Shown: piece by piece, positions 48,150-57,866 of the stretch
How the letters are laid out: each line of letters begins with the position of its first letter
How positions within the stretch are numbered: position 1 is the stretch's first letter
Source: Methanosarcina sp. ERenArc_MAG2
GTDB lineage: Archaea; Halobacteriota; Methanosarcinia; Methanosarcinales; Methanosarcinaceae
DNA: 64,000 bases
Reading direction: 5' to 3'
Assembly (NCBI GenBank): GCA_023955635.1
Contig: JAMXHR010000003.1
Span: forward strand, 1 to 64,000
Position numbers and translations under genes: made by a program
Notes under the pieces: generated by a model
What the model was told of the DNA's origin: nothing
Database searches by the model: none
Seen by the model: only the letters and a program-made list of their open reading frames with translations

Positions 48150-48319
48150 CTACTATGAAATTACTCAATAAGATCTTACTTTTTATAAGATGTAAGTCGA
48201 AGTTATAACTTAAGAATTTTAAGCTTTGATCAGTAATTTAGTATATTTTGAAAATTAGTGGGCATAAAGTAAAATCAATATGTTTTGTCATTCGGAAGTA
48301 GGTCTGATCGGAACTACTG

Positions 48320-48540
48320 GACTCATCAAAGGACTTAAATAGGATAGCACTGATAAATTGATTGTTTGAAAGATTTCAGTAAAGCTCAGGGTTGGGGAAA
48401 ACTCGAAAAGTGAAGTTCAATTGGGAGAAAAATTCTCTTGATTACAACTTCTACCTGAATTAATAAGTTCTGCTAATAGTTTATAAATTATGTTAAAAGT
48501 TAATAAGTTATACTAAAAGCTAAAAAAATATTGAGTTAAT
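48320..48540. other. intergenic, AT-rich
   Basis: No gene. It joins the ISH3 fragment to the twin-hairpin region that follows. Confidence 0.4.
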
Positions 48541-48579
48541 GATTGAGAGCCCCATTTGATGACCCTTGGGCTCTCAATC
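48541..48579. repeat. hairpin 1 of a duplicated pair
   Basis: GATTGAGAGCCC (48541-48552) pairs with GGGCTCTCAATC (48568-48579), a perfect 12-bp stem with a 15-base loop. It is followed by CGGTGAAACTCC, also found after hairpin 2. Confidence 0.75.
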
Positions 48580-48676
48580 GGTGAAACTCCCTTTGAAGAA
48601 TACTCCCACATATTCTTCGCATAATTGCAAGAGAAACAATTCAGAGATCCACTTGGCTTTATTGGTTGTAATGATT

Positions 48677-48715
48677 GATTGAGAGCCTTTAATTGTGATC
48701 CCTTGGCTCTCAATC
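48677..48715. repeat. hairpin 2 of a duplicated pair
   Basis: GATTGAGAGCC (48677-48687) pairs with GGCTCTCAATC (48705-48715), an 11-bp stem with a 17-base loop. Stem and downstream CGGTGAAAC are repeated from hairpin 1, 136 bp away, while loops differ. The remaining DNA to 49045 has no gene. Confidence 0.75.
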
Positions 48716-49045
48716 GGTGAAACCCCTACAAAAAACTCCCCATACATTATGCACAAAAGTGCACTATTGCGTTTCTCTTACAATTACATCCTTCTAATGC
48801 TGAAATTGTATATATAATAGATTACGTTAAATATTCAATTACCTTTTGTTTTTGTATTCTTGTAAACTTTTGGATAAGGGAACATTTTTCAATATTGTGC
48901 AAAAATATAATTGGTCTTTAAAATAGCATGACACCTAATTTTTTAATGGCTTTAAATTTTAAAGCAAAAGAGTTAATCGATAAAAAATAATAAAAAATAA
49001 TATCGACCTAATGCCGATAATATTTAATTAACTGCTGTTTTTCTC

Positions 49046-50680
49046 TTACCTGTTAATAAGCTCCATGGCCAGTTCCCTGAGCTTATACTTCTGGATCTTG
49101 CCGCTTGCAGTTAGTGGATACTCAGCTATGATAAAAATATGCTTTGGTACCTTGTAGCGAGCGATTTTGCTTACTGCGTAGTCCCTTATATCCGCTTCTG
49201 CAATATCCGCGTCTTTTTCTAGAATCACAAAAGCTCCCACGATTTCCCCGTATTTCTTGTCAGGAATGCCCACAACCTGGGCATCTTTGACTCCGGGCAT
49301 GGCATGCAGGAACTCCTCAATTTCCCGAGGATAAATATTTTCCCCTCCTCGAATGATCATATCCTTTATGCGACCTGTAATCCTGTAGTAACCGTTTTCG
49401 TCACAGGTTCCAAGGTCTCCGCTGTGAAGCCAGCCACTGGCGTCAATCACTTTTTTCGTTTCTTCAGGCATCTTGTAATAGCCTTTCATAATATTATACC
49501 CGCGGCAGCAAAGCTCTCCCACGGTATTCGGAGGCACGGGCTCGTTTGTTACGGGGTCAACCACCCTGACGTCAACGCCCGGGAAAGACTTTCCTACAGT
49601 CTCAACCCTGAGTTCAACAGGGTCATCAACTGTAGTCTGGGTCATACCTGGGGAAGCTTCTGTGAGCCCGTAGACACTGGTGATCTGGTGACAGTGCATA
49701 TCCTTTACGACTTTCTTCATGGCTTCTACGGGACAGGTCGAACCGGCCATTATCCCGGTGCGGAGAGAAGACAAGTCGAACATATCAAACATTGGATGAG
49801 TGTACTCGGCAATAAACATCGTGGGTACGCCGTAAAGAGCCGTACATTTCTCCTTCTGGACCGCAGCAAGCACCAGCAATGGATCAAAAATTTCGAGCAT
49901 AACAAGCGTTGCCCGGTGGGTTAGGATGGCCATAACTCCCAGCACGATCCCGAAACAGTGGAAAAGCGGTACAGGAAAGCAGAGCCTGTCTTTGTATGTG
50001 AAATTCTGACGGTCCCCTATAGAAAGCCCATTATTCAGAACATTTTTGTGGGTCAGCATGACTCCTTTAGGGAAGCCGGTAGTTCCCGAAGTATACTGCA
50101 TATTCACAACGTCGTCACAGTTCACACTTTGAATAACATCATTAAGTTCGTCATCAGGGTAGTGGCTACCAAGGAGCATTAGTTCATTTGTGTTGTACAT
50201 GCCCCTGTGTTTTTCCTGTCCTACGTAAATCACGCTCTTCAGGCAGGGAAAGTTTTTGCTTTTCAGGCGTCCCCTCTCGGAACTTCTAAGTTCGGGAACC
50301 AGCCCATAGATTATTTCTAGGTAGTCAACGTCTCTGAAGCCATCGATAAGAGCCAGAGCTTTCATGTCTGATTGGCTGATTACGTACTCGACTTCATGAC
50401 TTTTGTAAGCCGTATTTACGGTAACAAGCACTACTCCAATCTTTGCCGTGGCAAACATAAAGGTCAGCCAGTCCGGAACGTTCTTTGCCCATATTCCAAC
50501 GTGGTCGCCCTTTTTTATTCCAATTCCAAGAAGCCCCTTTGCGAGGTTATTGACTCTTTCATTAAACTGCCCGTAAGTAAAACGCAGGTTCCGGTCCGGA
50601 TAAATAATAAACTCGTGATCAGGGTCTATAGCTACCTGTTTTTCAAAAAACACACCTATAGTGTCTTCTATAAGATGCAT
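49046..50680 (-). CDS. AMP-forming acyl-CoA synthetase
   Basis: 544 residues from ATG 50680 ([19 protein letters not shown]), preceded by GAGGT; the longer frame is rejected. ANL-superfamily motifs in order: [18 protein letters not shown] (P-loop), [33 protein letters not shown] (adenylate Asp) and [13 protein letters not shown] (catalytic Lys). It resembles medium/long-chain fatty-acyl-CoA ligases. It activates a carboxylic acid to its CoA thioester. The thioesterase and XRE-cupin genes upstream on the same strand suggest a co-regulated acyl-CoA unit. The native acid is unknown. Confidence 0.85.
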   Translation of the reverse strand: MHLIEDTIGVFFEKQVAIDPDHEFIIYPDRNLRFTYGQFNERVNNLAKGLLGIGIKKGDHVGIWAKNVPDWLTFMFATAKIGVVLVTVNTAYKSHEVEYVISQSDMKALALIDGFRDVDYLEIIYGLVPELRSSERGRLKSKNFPCLKSVIYVGQEKHRGMYNTNELMLLGSHYPDDELNDVIQSVNCDDVVNMQYTSGTTGFPKGVMLTHKNVLNNGLSIGDRQNFTYKDRLCFPVPLFHCFGIVLGVMAILTHRATLVMLEIFDPLLVLAAVQKEKCTALYGVPTMFIAEYTHPMFDMFDLSSLRTGIMAGSTCPVEAMKKVVKDMHCHQITSVYGLTEASPGMTQTTVDDPVELRVETVGKSFPGVDVRVVDPVTNEPVPPNTVGELCCRGYNIMKGYYKMPEETKKVIDASGWLHSGDLGTCDENGYYRITGRIKDMIIRGGENIYPREIEEFLHAMPGVKDAQVVGIPDKKYGEIVGAFVILEKDADIAEADIRDYAVSKIARYKVPKHIFIIAEYPLTASGKIQKYKLRELAMELINR

Positions 50681-50788
50681 GATTTCAACCTCTTCGTTTG
50701 AATGGTCTACTCTTAAAAACTGTCGGCTTACAAGCAAAGATATTCCACATGCTTCAAAGCCCAATTTGCGGACATCCCATAAGTACGT

Positions 50789-51232
50789 TCAAATAGAGCA
50801 AGGGGAATCCGTATCCACTTCAGCAGTATCCATCGCAGAAAACATATGCTCTTTCAGAATTTCGCGGATAGAATCAGGAATAGGAATTGCTTTCTGGAGC
50901 TTGAAATCGTAATAGACCAGCACTGCCTGACCTCTTACCTTGAGTTCACCTTCCTGCCAGGCCTCGTGCCCGACAGTAAAGGAACTGTTTCCTATCTTTG
51001 CAATAAAAGTCCTGATCTCCACATCAGACCTGAAATACATCTGGCGAAGGAAATCAAACTCGGTCCTGACAAGGATCAGATGCCATACATCAGGGCTAAG
51101 ATCAAGATCCGGCGAAAAAAGCCGGAATATGGAGTTTCTTCCTATTTCGAACCATACCGGGAGGACAGTATTATTTATATGCCCAAGCCCGTCTATGTCC
51201 CCAAAGCGCGGACTGACAGTTGTACTGAACAT
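50789..51232 (-). CDS. acyl-CoA thioesterase (4HBT hot-dog fold)
   Basis: 147 residues. The hot-dog signature TVSPRFGDIDGLGHINNTVL holds the catalytic Asp of the 4-hydroxybenzoyl-CoA thioesterase group, and RTEFDFLRQMYFRSDVEI is the second conserved strand. It would hydrolyse acyl-CoA esters, the reverse of the neighbouring ligase. Located 109 bp upstream of the ligase start and 105 bp downstream of the regulator, all on the minus strand. Confidence 0.8.
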   Translation of the reverse strand: MFSTTVSPRFGDIDGLGHINNTVLPVWFEIGRNSIFRLFSPDLDLSPDVWHLILVRTEFDFLRQMYFRSDVEIRTFIAKIGNSSFTVGHEAWQEGELKVRGQAVLVYYDFKLQKAIPIPDSIREILKEHMFSAMDTAEVDTDSPCSI

Positions 51233-51336
51233 TTTTGATTCCCTTAACTCTCAAATGCTTATTTAACTTTTTTAAATCTGGAACTTTCCGCCAGTTTAAA
51301 TTAAGTCCTTAATCTCTTTTCTACCTGACTGCGACT

Positions 51337-51915
51337 TTACAGAGGAGCGTAAACTACAGCCAGAATTCTCGCATCCTCTTTTCCTGCTGCATGGACATCA
51401 TGCGGGATAATCGAGTCATAGTAAATGCTGTCTCCGGCGTTCAGTCTCTGGACATCTTTTCCATAGAATATCTCGATTTCCCCGGATAGGACATAAATAA
51501 ACTCCTCTCCTTCGTGTGAAGAGAGCTTGTGACTTTCCTCGGGAGAAGGGTGGATATCAATGATAAAAGGCTCCATGTGGCGGTCTGCTTTATCCGAGGC
51601 AAGGGAATAAAACTCAAGAGCACTTTTCTTAGGCCTCTCAGTCTTCCCCGAAAAACGGACTACATTCTCTGACAGCCCTTCTCTGATAATTACAGGTCCG
51701 CTCTGGGGCATATCGTCCAGAAAGGTGCCGAGGCGGACGCCTAAAGCCCTGGCAATCTTTAAAAGAGGTGTTAAGGACGGAACCAGGGCTCCGTCTTCTA
51801 GCTGCTGGATTAATTCCACGCTGCTCTGGCTGGCTTCAGCCAGTTCTTCAACGGTCATATCCCGGGCTTCTCTAAGCTGGCGTATCTTACTACCGACACG
51901 GTTCTCTTCTGACAT
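51337..51915 (-). CDS. XRE-family regulator with cupin domain
   Basis: 192 residues from ATG 51915, preceded by AGGAAGG. The N-terminal helix-turn-helix ([40 protein letters not shown]) is followed by a C-terminal cupin barrel ([39 protein letters not shown]) that usually binds a small ligand. Likely controls the downstream thioesterase and acyl-CoA ligase (inference from position and from the common pairing of such regulators with AMP-ligases in methanogens). Confidence 0.85.
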   Translation of the reverse strand: MSEENRVGSKIRQLREARDMTVEELAEASQSSVELIQQLEDGALVPSLTPLLKIARALGVRLGTFLDDMPQSGPVIIREGLSENVVRFSGKTERPKKSALEFYSLASDKADRHMEPFIIDIHPSPEESHKLSSHEGEEFIYVLSGEIEIFYGKDVQRLNAGDSIYYDSIIPHDVHAAGKEDARILAVVYAPL

Positions 51916-52437
51916 TATAACCTTCCTCACAATTGTTTTAAGGTAGCGGACCCGGCAGAAAAATGTAAACCAGAATCCTTTTGATAGCCTATCAGGCTTA
52001 TCTCTTTTGCATCCATCTATTATAAAAAAGTTTTTGAAATAGCTATGCCTAGTAAAAAGCGCCAGCTATCGAAATCATACTGACATAATTAGTTAAAAAA
52101 GTATTTTAGTAACTTATAAAATAATTTAGTGAACTCGTGACATATAAGCTTTCTGGCCTCCATATTAAATTTAATGTGCAGGTGACCTGGTGCCGTGAAA
52201 ATATGTCGTAGAAGAGAATATATATGTACTGTTCAGACTATATATAGAATATGGCAGGTTAAGCCAAAATTATATTTGTTTAAATACTTTTTAGGTAGTC
52301 CATCATTTATTGATTGATATTATTCAAAAATAATCGAAATACTGTTTCCAGCTCTTTTTTCCCGCAATTTTTACACTGCTGGAGCCAACCTGCTGTGTAA
52401 GTATATAAACACAAGCAAAATCCATATTTAAAATTAG
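51916..52437. other. intergenic, promoter side of the acyl-CoA unit
   Basis: No gene seen. AT-rich, with candidate TATA-like runs. The right part flanks the IS1 element. Confidence 0.35.
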
Positions 52438-53176
52438 GGCATTGGTACCTAAATACTGATATATATTATGAGAACTTATATCTCTTGATGAACTGCCCAA
52501 GATGTAAGAGTCTCGATCATAATAAGAATGGTAAAGTTAATGGCCGTCAACGCTACAAATGCTCTGATTGTGGATATAATTATTCAGTAGAGCTAAAATC
52601 AACTGCTAGTTCCGCATCTGTTAAGAGACAGGCTTTACAACTCTATCTTGAAGGATTGGGATTTCGGTCAATAGGGCGTTTTTTGGGGGTAAGTCATGTT
52701 TCTATCCAAAAATGGATAAAGAAATTTGGTCAGGAGTTAGAAGAACTAAAAAGCGAAAATGAGATCTCTATTGTTGAAATGGATGAGATGCACATTTACA
52801 TCGGTAACAAAAAAATATTGCTGGATCTGGATTGCTGTTGATAGAGTTGGGAAAAAGTTCATCAACTGCTCTTTTGGTAGCAGAGGGACAGAAACTGGAC
52901 AAAAACTCTGGGAAAAGTTAAAGGAAAAAGAGATTGAAAAAGTGATGACTGATCACTGGAGGGCATATGCAGAGTTCGTTCCAGATAAAATTCATACTCA
53001 ATCCAAAGCAGAAACGTACACTGTTGAAGGGTATAACAGCATAGTTAGGCACTTTCTGGCAAGATTGAGAAGAAAGACAAAGTGTTATACTAAGAGTCTT
53101 GAAATGCTAAAGTACTCAGTTATTCTCTTAATGAAATATAGAAATAATGAGTTAACTATATTTAGTTAACAGTGCC
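52438..53176 (+). mobile_element. IS1-family element
   Basis: 739 bp with related ends GGCATTGGTACCTAAATA and the complement of GGCACTGTTAACTAAATA. I see no clear target duplication. It carries the insA/insB-type pair described next and is better preserved than the copy at 8139-9141. Confidence 0.8.
52488..53169 (+). CDS. IS1-family InsA/InsB transposase (frame change at A7)
   Basis: From ATG 52488: zinc ribbon (MNCPRCKSLDHNKNGKVNGR, CSDCGYNYS), HTH (LGFRSIGRFLGVSHVSIQKW), then EMDEMHIYIGNKK. Frame 1 ends at TGA near 52841. After the A7 run (52809-52815) the catalytic part lies in the +1 frame: YCWIWIAVDRVGKKF, MTDHWRAYAEFVPDK, YTVEGYNSIVRHFLARL. Most IS1 elements fuse the two parts by programmed frameshifting. 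Both copies in this window share A7, so the frame change is probably natural. A run of eight A would make it the usual -1 shift. Confidence 0.75.
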
Positions 53177-53322
53177 GTTAATTTTAACTTTCAAGTCTTC
53201 CAGTTGCTTATAGCATATTTTATTTCTCCTTTTATTCGTTCTTTTTTGCTTCTAAGAGTTAGTTAAGTTTTGATTGTGAGCTGATCGCAAAACTTAAAAT
53301 TGCTCCTCATAAGTTCGAAGCG

Positions 53323-53544
53323 ATGCGTACAGGCTTAGAATGTATTATGAAATCGAGAATCGCATATGTATTCCCAAATGTTGCAGAAAATCTGCACAGG
53401 TATGAGAGCCTTCGAGCACCACTTAACAATTTAAAAAGGGTACATGTTGACAAGCATTTTGTACTACTTTTTTCTGTTAATGAGGAGTCAAAGAGTGTTA
53501 TTCTGGAAGATTACGACCATCCTGATAACATCTACAAACACTGA
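53323..53544 (+). pseudogene. RelE/ParE-type toxin fragment
   Basis: 73 residues. The recognisable part is NLHRYESLRAPLNNLKRVHV and HFVLLFSVNEESKSVILEDY ending DHPDNIYKH, which matches the C-terminal two thirds of archaeal RelE/ParE toxins. The first 20 residues do not match the toxin N-terminus, and no antitoxin gene is next to it. Probably a truncated orphan. Confidence 0.5.
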
Positions 53545-54132
53545 ATATTACGCTTATTAATCTTGTTTTCTAACATTTTTTACGTTTGATCGTATGTAAG
53601 CGGCTAAATACCTTACATTCCTATAAGTTCTGGAATATACAAGTTTTCAAACATATAGACAGAAAAGAAAATAAATTTTTAAAAGTGTAGGGCTTATGCA
53701 TTTGAAGGATAGAATCAAGCACATGAATCTTCAGTGTAATTACTGAGAGTTATATAGTTAAACATCTGCTGCTATCGTTTTTGGTTCAACGTAAGTCATT
53801 ATTAAGTAAATAAGGCCATATATGCCCCTAATATAAAATTTACCAGCCATAAAACTAAAAGAATTTGTATCTTTGCTTTAGTTTTCCATCTTCTTTTGAT
53901 TTTCCAGTCTCGTCTGTTAATCACAACTATAAATCCGAGGAATTAAATCACAATTCCTATTAAAGAATGAATTAAAATTACAGAAGAAACTGTCTGCGAG
54001 ACTATGGGAGACTATGGCATTGTATGTAAAATTAATCATATAGGGGACAGACAAGATTATTAGCAAATATCCGAATGTGGATATCATATCGTGTCTGTTT
54101 AGTTTTTCTTTACTTAATTTACCTGTCCTTAG

Positions 54133-55453
54133 GAACAAAACATATATAATTTCAATTATTTCTCTTACCATCTATAATGTTTGTTAGAAGCCATTACAAA
54201 TGATTAAAAGGAATCTAATTTGACGCTACGCATAAAATATCCTGAAGAAATTGAAACTCGAATGAAAGCATTTTATGATAGTTTGAACGAGAAAGATCGG
54301 AGAAGATACGCAGCTATCGAAGCAATTAAATTAGGTCACGGAGGACAAATCTATATTAGTAGTGTCCTGGGCTGCCACTTTCAGACTGTCATGGCTGGAA
54401 TTAATGAAATCACCAATGGTACAGAAACCCCAGAGGACAGAATTCGAAAGCCTGGTGGGGGTAAAAAGAAAATCATCGACACGGTGGAAAATATCGATGA
54501 AATATTTTTTGATATTCTAAAAAACCATACGGCTGGAAGCCCTATGGATGAAGAACTAAAATGGACAAACCTGAACCTTAAAGAAATTTCAAAGGTTTTT
54601 AAATCAAAGGGTATGAATATAACTCCCTATGTAGTAAAGCAGCTCTTAAAGAAACATGGTTTTGTAAAAAGGAAAATGCAAAAAGCTGTCACAATGAAAG
54701 ACTCTAAAGATAGAAATGAGCAATTTGAGAGAATTCACGAGTTAAAGGAAGAGTACTCAAAAAGCGCTAATCCTATTATCAGTATAGATGTAAAAAAAGA
54801 AGTTATAGGTAATTTCTACCGTGATGGTAAAGTTTATTGTACCCACACAGTAAAGGTATATGACCACGACTTCAATACATTTTCAGATGGGGTTGTAATT
54901 CCACATGGCATATACGATCTAAAAAGTAACGAAGGATACATCACCCTAGGAACCAGTAAGGATACAAGCGAGTTTTGTTGTGACTGCATTAAAGACTGGT
55001 GGGAAAAATACGGTAAAAACAAATATCCAGAAGCAAATAGCATTTTAACCTTAGCTGATGGTGGTGGAAGCAACTCAAGCAGGAATTATATTTTCAAGGA
55101 AGATATGCAAAAGATGGTAAATGAAATTGGAATTGAAATCAGAATGGCTCATTATCCACCATATACGTCGAAATACAATCCAATAGAACACAGGTTATTC
55201 TGTCATGTTACGAATGCATGCAAAGGTACTGTTTTCAGCAATATTGAGGTGGTCAAAAGCCTTGTTGAGAAGACTTACACATCTACAGGACTCAAAGTGT
55301 TTTCGACTATAAAGGATAAAGTTTATGCCAAGGGAAGAAAAGCAACTGAAAACTTCAAGGAAAAAATGAAAATTGTATTTGATGATTATTTAGGAAAATG
55401 GAATTACAGAGCAATTCCACAAGTGAAAAATTGAAGTTATATTTGCAGCATTC
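54133..55453 (+). mobile_element. ISAzo13-type element B, copy 3 (intact)
   Basis: 1,321 bp, ends GAACAAAAC and GCAGCATTC, perfect 5-bp direct repeat CTTAG (54128-54132, 55454-55458). Very close to copies 1 and 2, so all three are recent. Confidence 0.9.
54220..55434 (+). CDS. ISAzo13-family transposase (intact)
   Basis: 404 residues, uninterrupted. N-terminal HTH region (LGHGGQIYISSVLGCHFQTV, PGGGKKKI), a second helix-rich segment (LKEISKVFKSKGMNITPYVV), then the DDE core: SIDVKKEVIGNF, VYDHDFNTFSDGVVIPHGIY, TLADGGGSNSSRNY and PPYTSKYNPIEHRLFCHV. Carries all residues expected for activity and could move the other two copies in trans. TTG start, with weak SD AAAAGGA upstream. Confidence 0.85.
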   Translation: MTLRIKYPEEIETRMKAFYDSLNEKDRRRYAAIEAIKLGHGGQIYISSVLGCHFQTVMAGINEITNGTETPEDRIRKPGGGKKKIIDTVENIDEIFFDILKNHTAGSPMDEELKWTNLNLKEISKVFKSKGMNITPYVVKQLLKKHGFVKRKMQKAVTMKDSKDRNEQFERIHELKEEYSKSANPIISIDVKKEVIGNFYRDGKVYCTHTVKVYDHDFNTFSDGVVIPHGIYDLKSNEGYITLGTSKDTSEFCCDCIKDWWEKYGKNKYPEANSILTLADGGGSNSSRNYIFKEDMQKMVNEIGIEIRMAHYPPYTSKYNPIEHRLFCHVTNACKGTVFSNIEVVKSLVEKTYTSTGLKVFSTIKDKVYAKGRKATENFKEKMKIVFDDYLGKWNYRAIPQVKN

Positions 55454-55639
55454 CTTAGTATGATAAACCCTATTATGGCAAGTACCAAAGCTATTTTTTG
55501 TAAATAAAAAGAAATCGACATAAATTCATCAGTGTTTATGCCCGACATTATGCCTCCTCAGAAACAAGAATGTCCTACGGATATTGCTTAAATAATCCCA
55601 ATTTAGAATAGTTTTCATCGGCTAATATTTATTCAGTCG

Positions 55640-56250
55640 AATACCCCGCAGCTTGCTGCGGGGATGGAAAACTTCCCCGATAACCGTTGTTAAATAATCA
55701 ATTTATATTTTTAGCTACATTTGTACTGTAAATGGAACTCAGACATGCAAACCATTGTGTATATAAAATAAGATATCACATGGTTTTTTGTGTGAAGTAC
55801 CGTAAAAAGCTTCTTTTAAAGACAGAACTCGTAAACTTTTTGAAAAATGTATGCTTTGAAATTAGTGAAAGATGCTGTTTTGAGTTTGATGCAATTGGTA
55901 GTGATGGCGATCATGTACATCTTTTTGTTGGAGCTGAACCAAAGTATTCTCCTTCAAAAATCATGCAAATTATAAAAAGTATTACAGCAAGACAAATCTT
56001 TAAACAATACCCTGAAATCAAAAAACACCTTTGGGGTGGTGAACTGTGGAGTGATGGAGGCTACATTGGAACTGTAGGAGATGGAATAACTTCCGATGTT
56101 ATCAAAAACGATGTTGAAAATCAGGGAAACCAGGAGGAAAAAGAAGCATATCAGCAAATGAAAATTCTTGATTTTGAATAACCATTACAACCAGAGCGGT
56201 GGCGCGAACATACCCCGTTGCTTGCACCGGGGTGCGCCAGCGCAACTTTG
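55640..56250 (+). mobile_element. IS200-type element
   Basis: A tnpA gene flanked by short palindromes: ACCCCGCAGC/GCTGCGGGG near 55642-55663 at the left, and ACCCCG/CGGGGT near 56212-56233 at the right. These are the subterminal hairpins recognised by Y1 transposases. No tnpB is present. Ends are approximate because IS200/IS605 elements lack inverted repeats and target duplications. Confidence 0.75.
55732..56181 (+). CDS. tnpA: IS200/IS605 Y1 transposase TnpA
   Basis: 149 residues, full length. The HUH motif is in GSDGDHVHLFVGAEP, and the catalytic Tyr in LWSDGGYIGTVGD. The N-terminus HCVYKIRYHMVFCVKYRKK is typical of the family. It cuts and joins single-stranded DNA at the flanking hairpins. 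No visible defect. Confidence 0.9.
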   Translation: MELRHANHCVYKIRYHMVFCVKYRKKLLLKTELVNFLKNVCFEISERCCFEFDAIGSDGDHVHLFVGAEPKYSPSKIMQIIKSITARQIFKQYPEIKKHLWGGELWSDGGYIGTVGDGITSDVIKNDVENQGNQEEKEAYQQMKILDFE

Positions 56251-56402
56251 ATTTGGAAACAGAGTTTCTGATCTTCCAAATTTGGTTCTATAATGGGAAT
56301 AAGAACTTACATACTTGAACTGAAAAACAGTAACATTGAGCCATTAAATGTCTAAAATGTAATTCATGCGTCATCGGTTAAGCGTTAGAGAATCACTTCT
56401 GT

Positions 56403-57866
56403 ATGCATTTTTATATTAATAATTTGTATATTAGTGCACCTATGTCTCCTCGTCCCCCACCTACTCTTGAAGACTCTCTCCGGGAAATGTTTCCCGAAGA
56501 GTGGTTAAGGGAAACTGCCAAAGAAACTGGTCTCATAGTACGTGAGCGTAAAATTGACCCTGTCGTCATTTTTTGGGTTTTAACTCTTGGTTTTGGTGTT
56601 CGCTTGCAGCGTACACTTGCCAGTTTGAAAAGAGACTATGAAAAAGAATCAAATAAGACCCTAAGCGACAGCAGCTGGTACTATAGATTCACTCCAGAAC
56701 TTGTTGAGTTCCTCCATCAGTGTGTTATTCACGGCATAGAAGAGCTTGCAAAAGAACCTGGTAGAAAACTTAGCAAGAAACTCGAAAACTTCCAGGATGT
56801 TCTTATTCAGGACAGCACAATTGTTCGTCTTCCTTTTTAGCAGACAAGTTTCCAGCAGCAAGAGCAAGAACAGTAGCTGCAGATGTAAAAGTAGGAGTTA
56901 TGGTAAGTGCAGTTGCTAACGGCCCTAAAACCGTTGCTTTATACTCTGAAAAAACAGCTGAGATTAAAACATTGAAAATAGGTCCCTGGATCAAAGACCG
57001 TATTCTTCTTGTAGATCTTGGTTTTTACAAAACTCAAATGTTTGCAAGAATTGAGGAAAACGGAGGATATTTTGTTTCAAGAATAAGGAAGAATATGGAT
57101 CCTATTCTTGTTTCTGTTGAAGAGGGACTTTCTAAGACAAAAAGCAAAGAGTTCGCGGGAAAACCTGTTAGTGAGTGTATTGAACAACTTTCTGGAAAAA
57201 ATGGTGATGCAGTTGTAAAAATAGCATTCAAAAGAAGAGCATATAAAGGCAAACAAAAGCAGGATGAGATGCTTGTACGTCTTGTTGCGGTATATAATGA
57301 TGAGGATGAAAAGTATCACATATATATCACAAATATTCAGAAAGATGTTTTGAATGCAAAAGACATTGCAAAATTATATGGAGCAAGATGGGACATAGAA
57401 CTGCTGTTTAAGGAATTAAAAAGCAAATACGCTCTTGAAGTTCTCGAAACAAAGAATGTGCAGGTAATTGAGGCTCTAATCTGGACAGCAATATTAACAC
57501 TAATAGTTAGCAGAAGGATTTATTCTCTTGTAAGAAACTCAACAGCTCATCCTGAAAAAATGGCTCAATATACGCAGTTACGTTGGAGCACAATATTTGC
57601 AGAGAATGCATCAGATTTGTTGACAGTAATTCTGAATAGATGTGGAATTCAAAGAACTTTTGAAACGATAATAGGACTTACGCACTTCAGATTCAAAATC
57701 AAGCACAGTAACCATCAGATTTAAAATTTGAATTTCAGGAAGTTGTAAGCCTACTGCAGTTGATTTGGTACTTCAAGTGCGTAAGTCCTAGATAATGAAT
57801 GTATATAAAAGTCAAGCATTGGATCCGCATGTAAACAGAGAAAGGTTCAGAGAAGAATGGTTTTAA
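56403..57866 (+). pseudogene. IS4-family transposase, frameshift and MITE insertion
   Basis: Reads MHFYINNLYISAPMSPRPPP, LREMFPEEWLRETAKETG, QDVLIQDSTIVRLPF (catalytic Asp), then a one-base loss in T5 (56834-56838) creates a TAG. With T6 it continues LADKFPAARARTVAADVKVG, ILLVDLGFYKTQMFARIEEN (second Asp) and YGARWDIELLFKELKSKYAL (Glu region YxxRWxIE). The MITE splits FETI from MNVYKSQALDPHVNRERF. Stop at 57864-57866. Confidence 0.8.
57672..57790. mobile_element. 119-bp MITE, TAGGACTTACGCAC family, copy 2
   Basis: Same as 47950-48068 with few changes; 5-bp TSD GATAA (57667-57671, 57791-57795). The deleted IS4-like copy at about 47430 shows the uninterrupted site. Confidence 0.9.

Larger units (their letters stand above)
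47812..48319. mobile_element. ISH3 end fragment carrying two nested MITEs
   Basis: Reverse-complement match to 119-418, ending with CGGAACTACTG at 48319. It contains the 119-bp MITE (47950-48068) and the 80-bp MITE (48070-48149). The CTATG direct repeat around the pair, and the intact sequence near 270-290, confirm the order of insertion. Confidence 0.85.
53802..55548 (-). pseudogene. multi-pass membrane protein, IS-interrupted and frameshifted
   Basis: ATG 55548 follows GGAGG. The first part reads MSGINTDEFMSISFYLQKIA, LVLAIIGFII. After removing the ISAzo13 element and one CTTAG the frame continues as LRTGKLSKEKLNRHDMISTF, GYLLIILSVPYMINFTYNAI. A frameshift and stop then separate VSSVILIHSLIGIVI, a basic RRDWKIKRRWKTKAK and LLVLWLVNFILGAYMA. 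There are four predicted helices and the family is not assigned. 53545-53801 shows no other gene. Confidence 0.6.

Noticed and set aside
49304..49924. 206-codon plus-strand frame inside the acyl-CoA ligase gene
   Set aside because: Antisense shadow of a conserved, full-length ANL enzyme.
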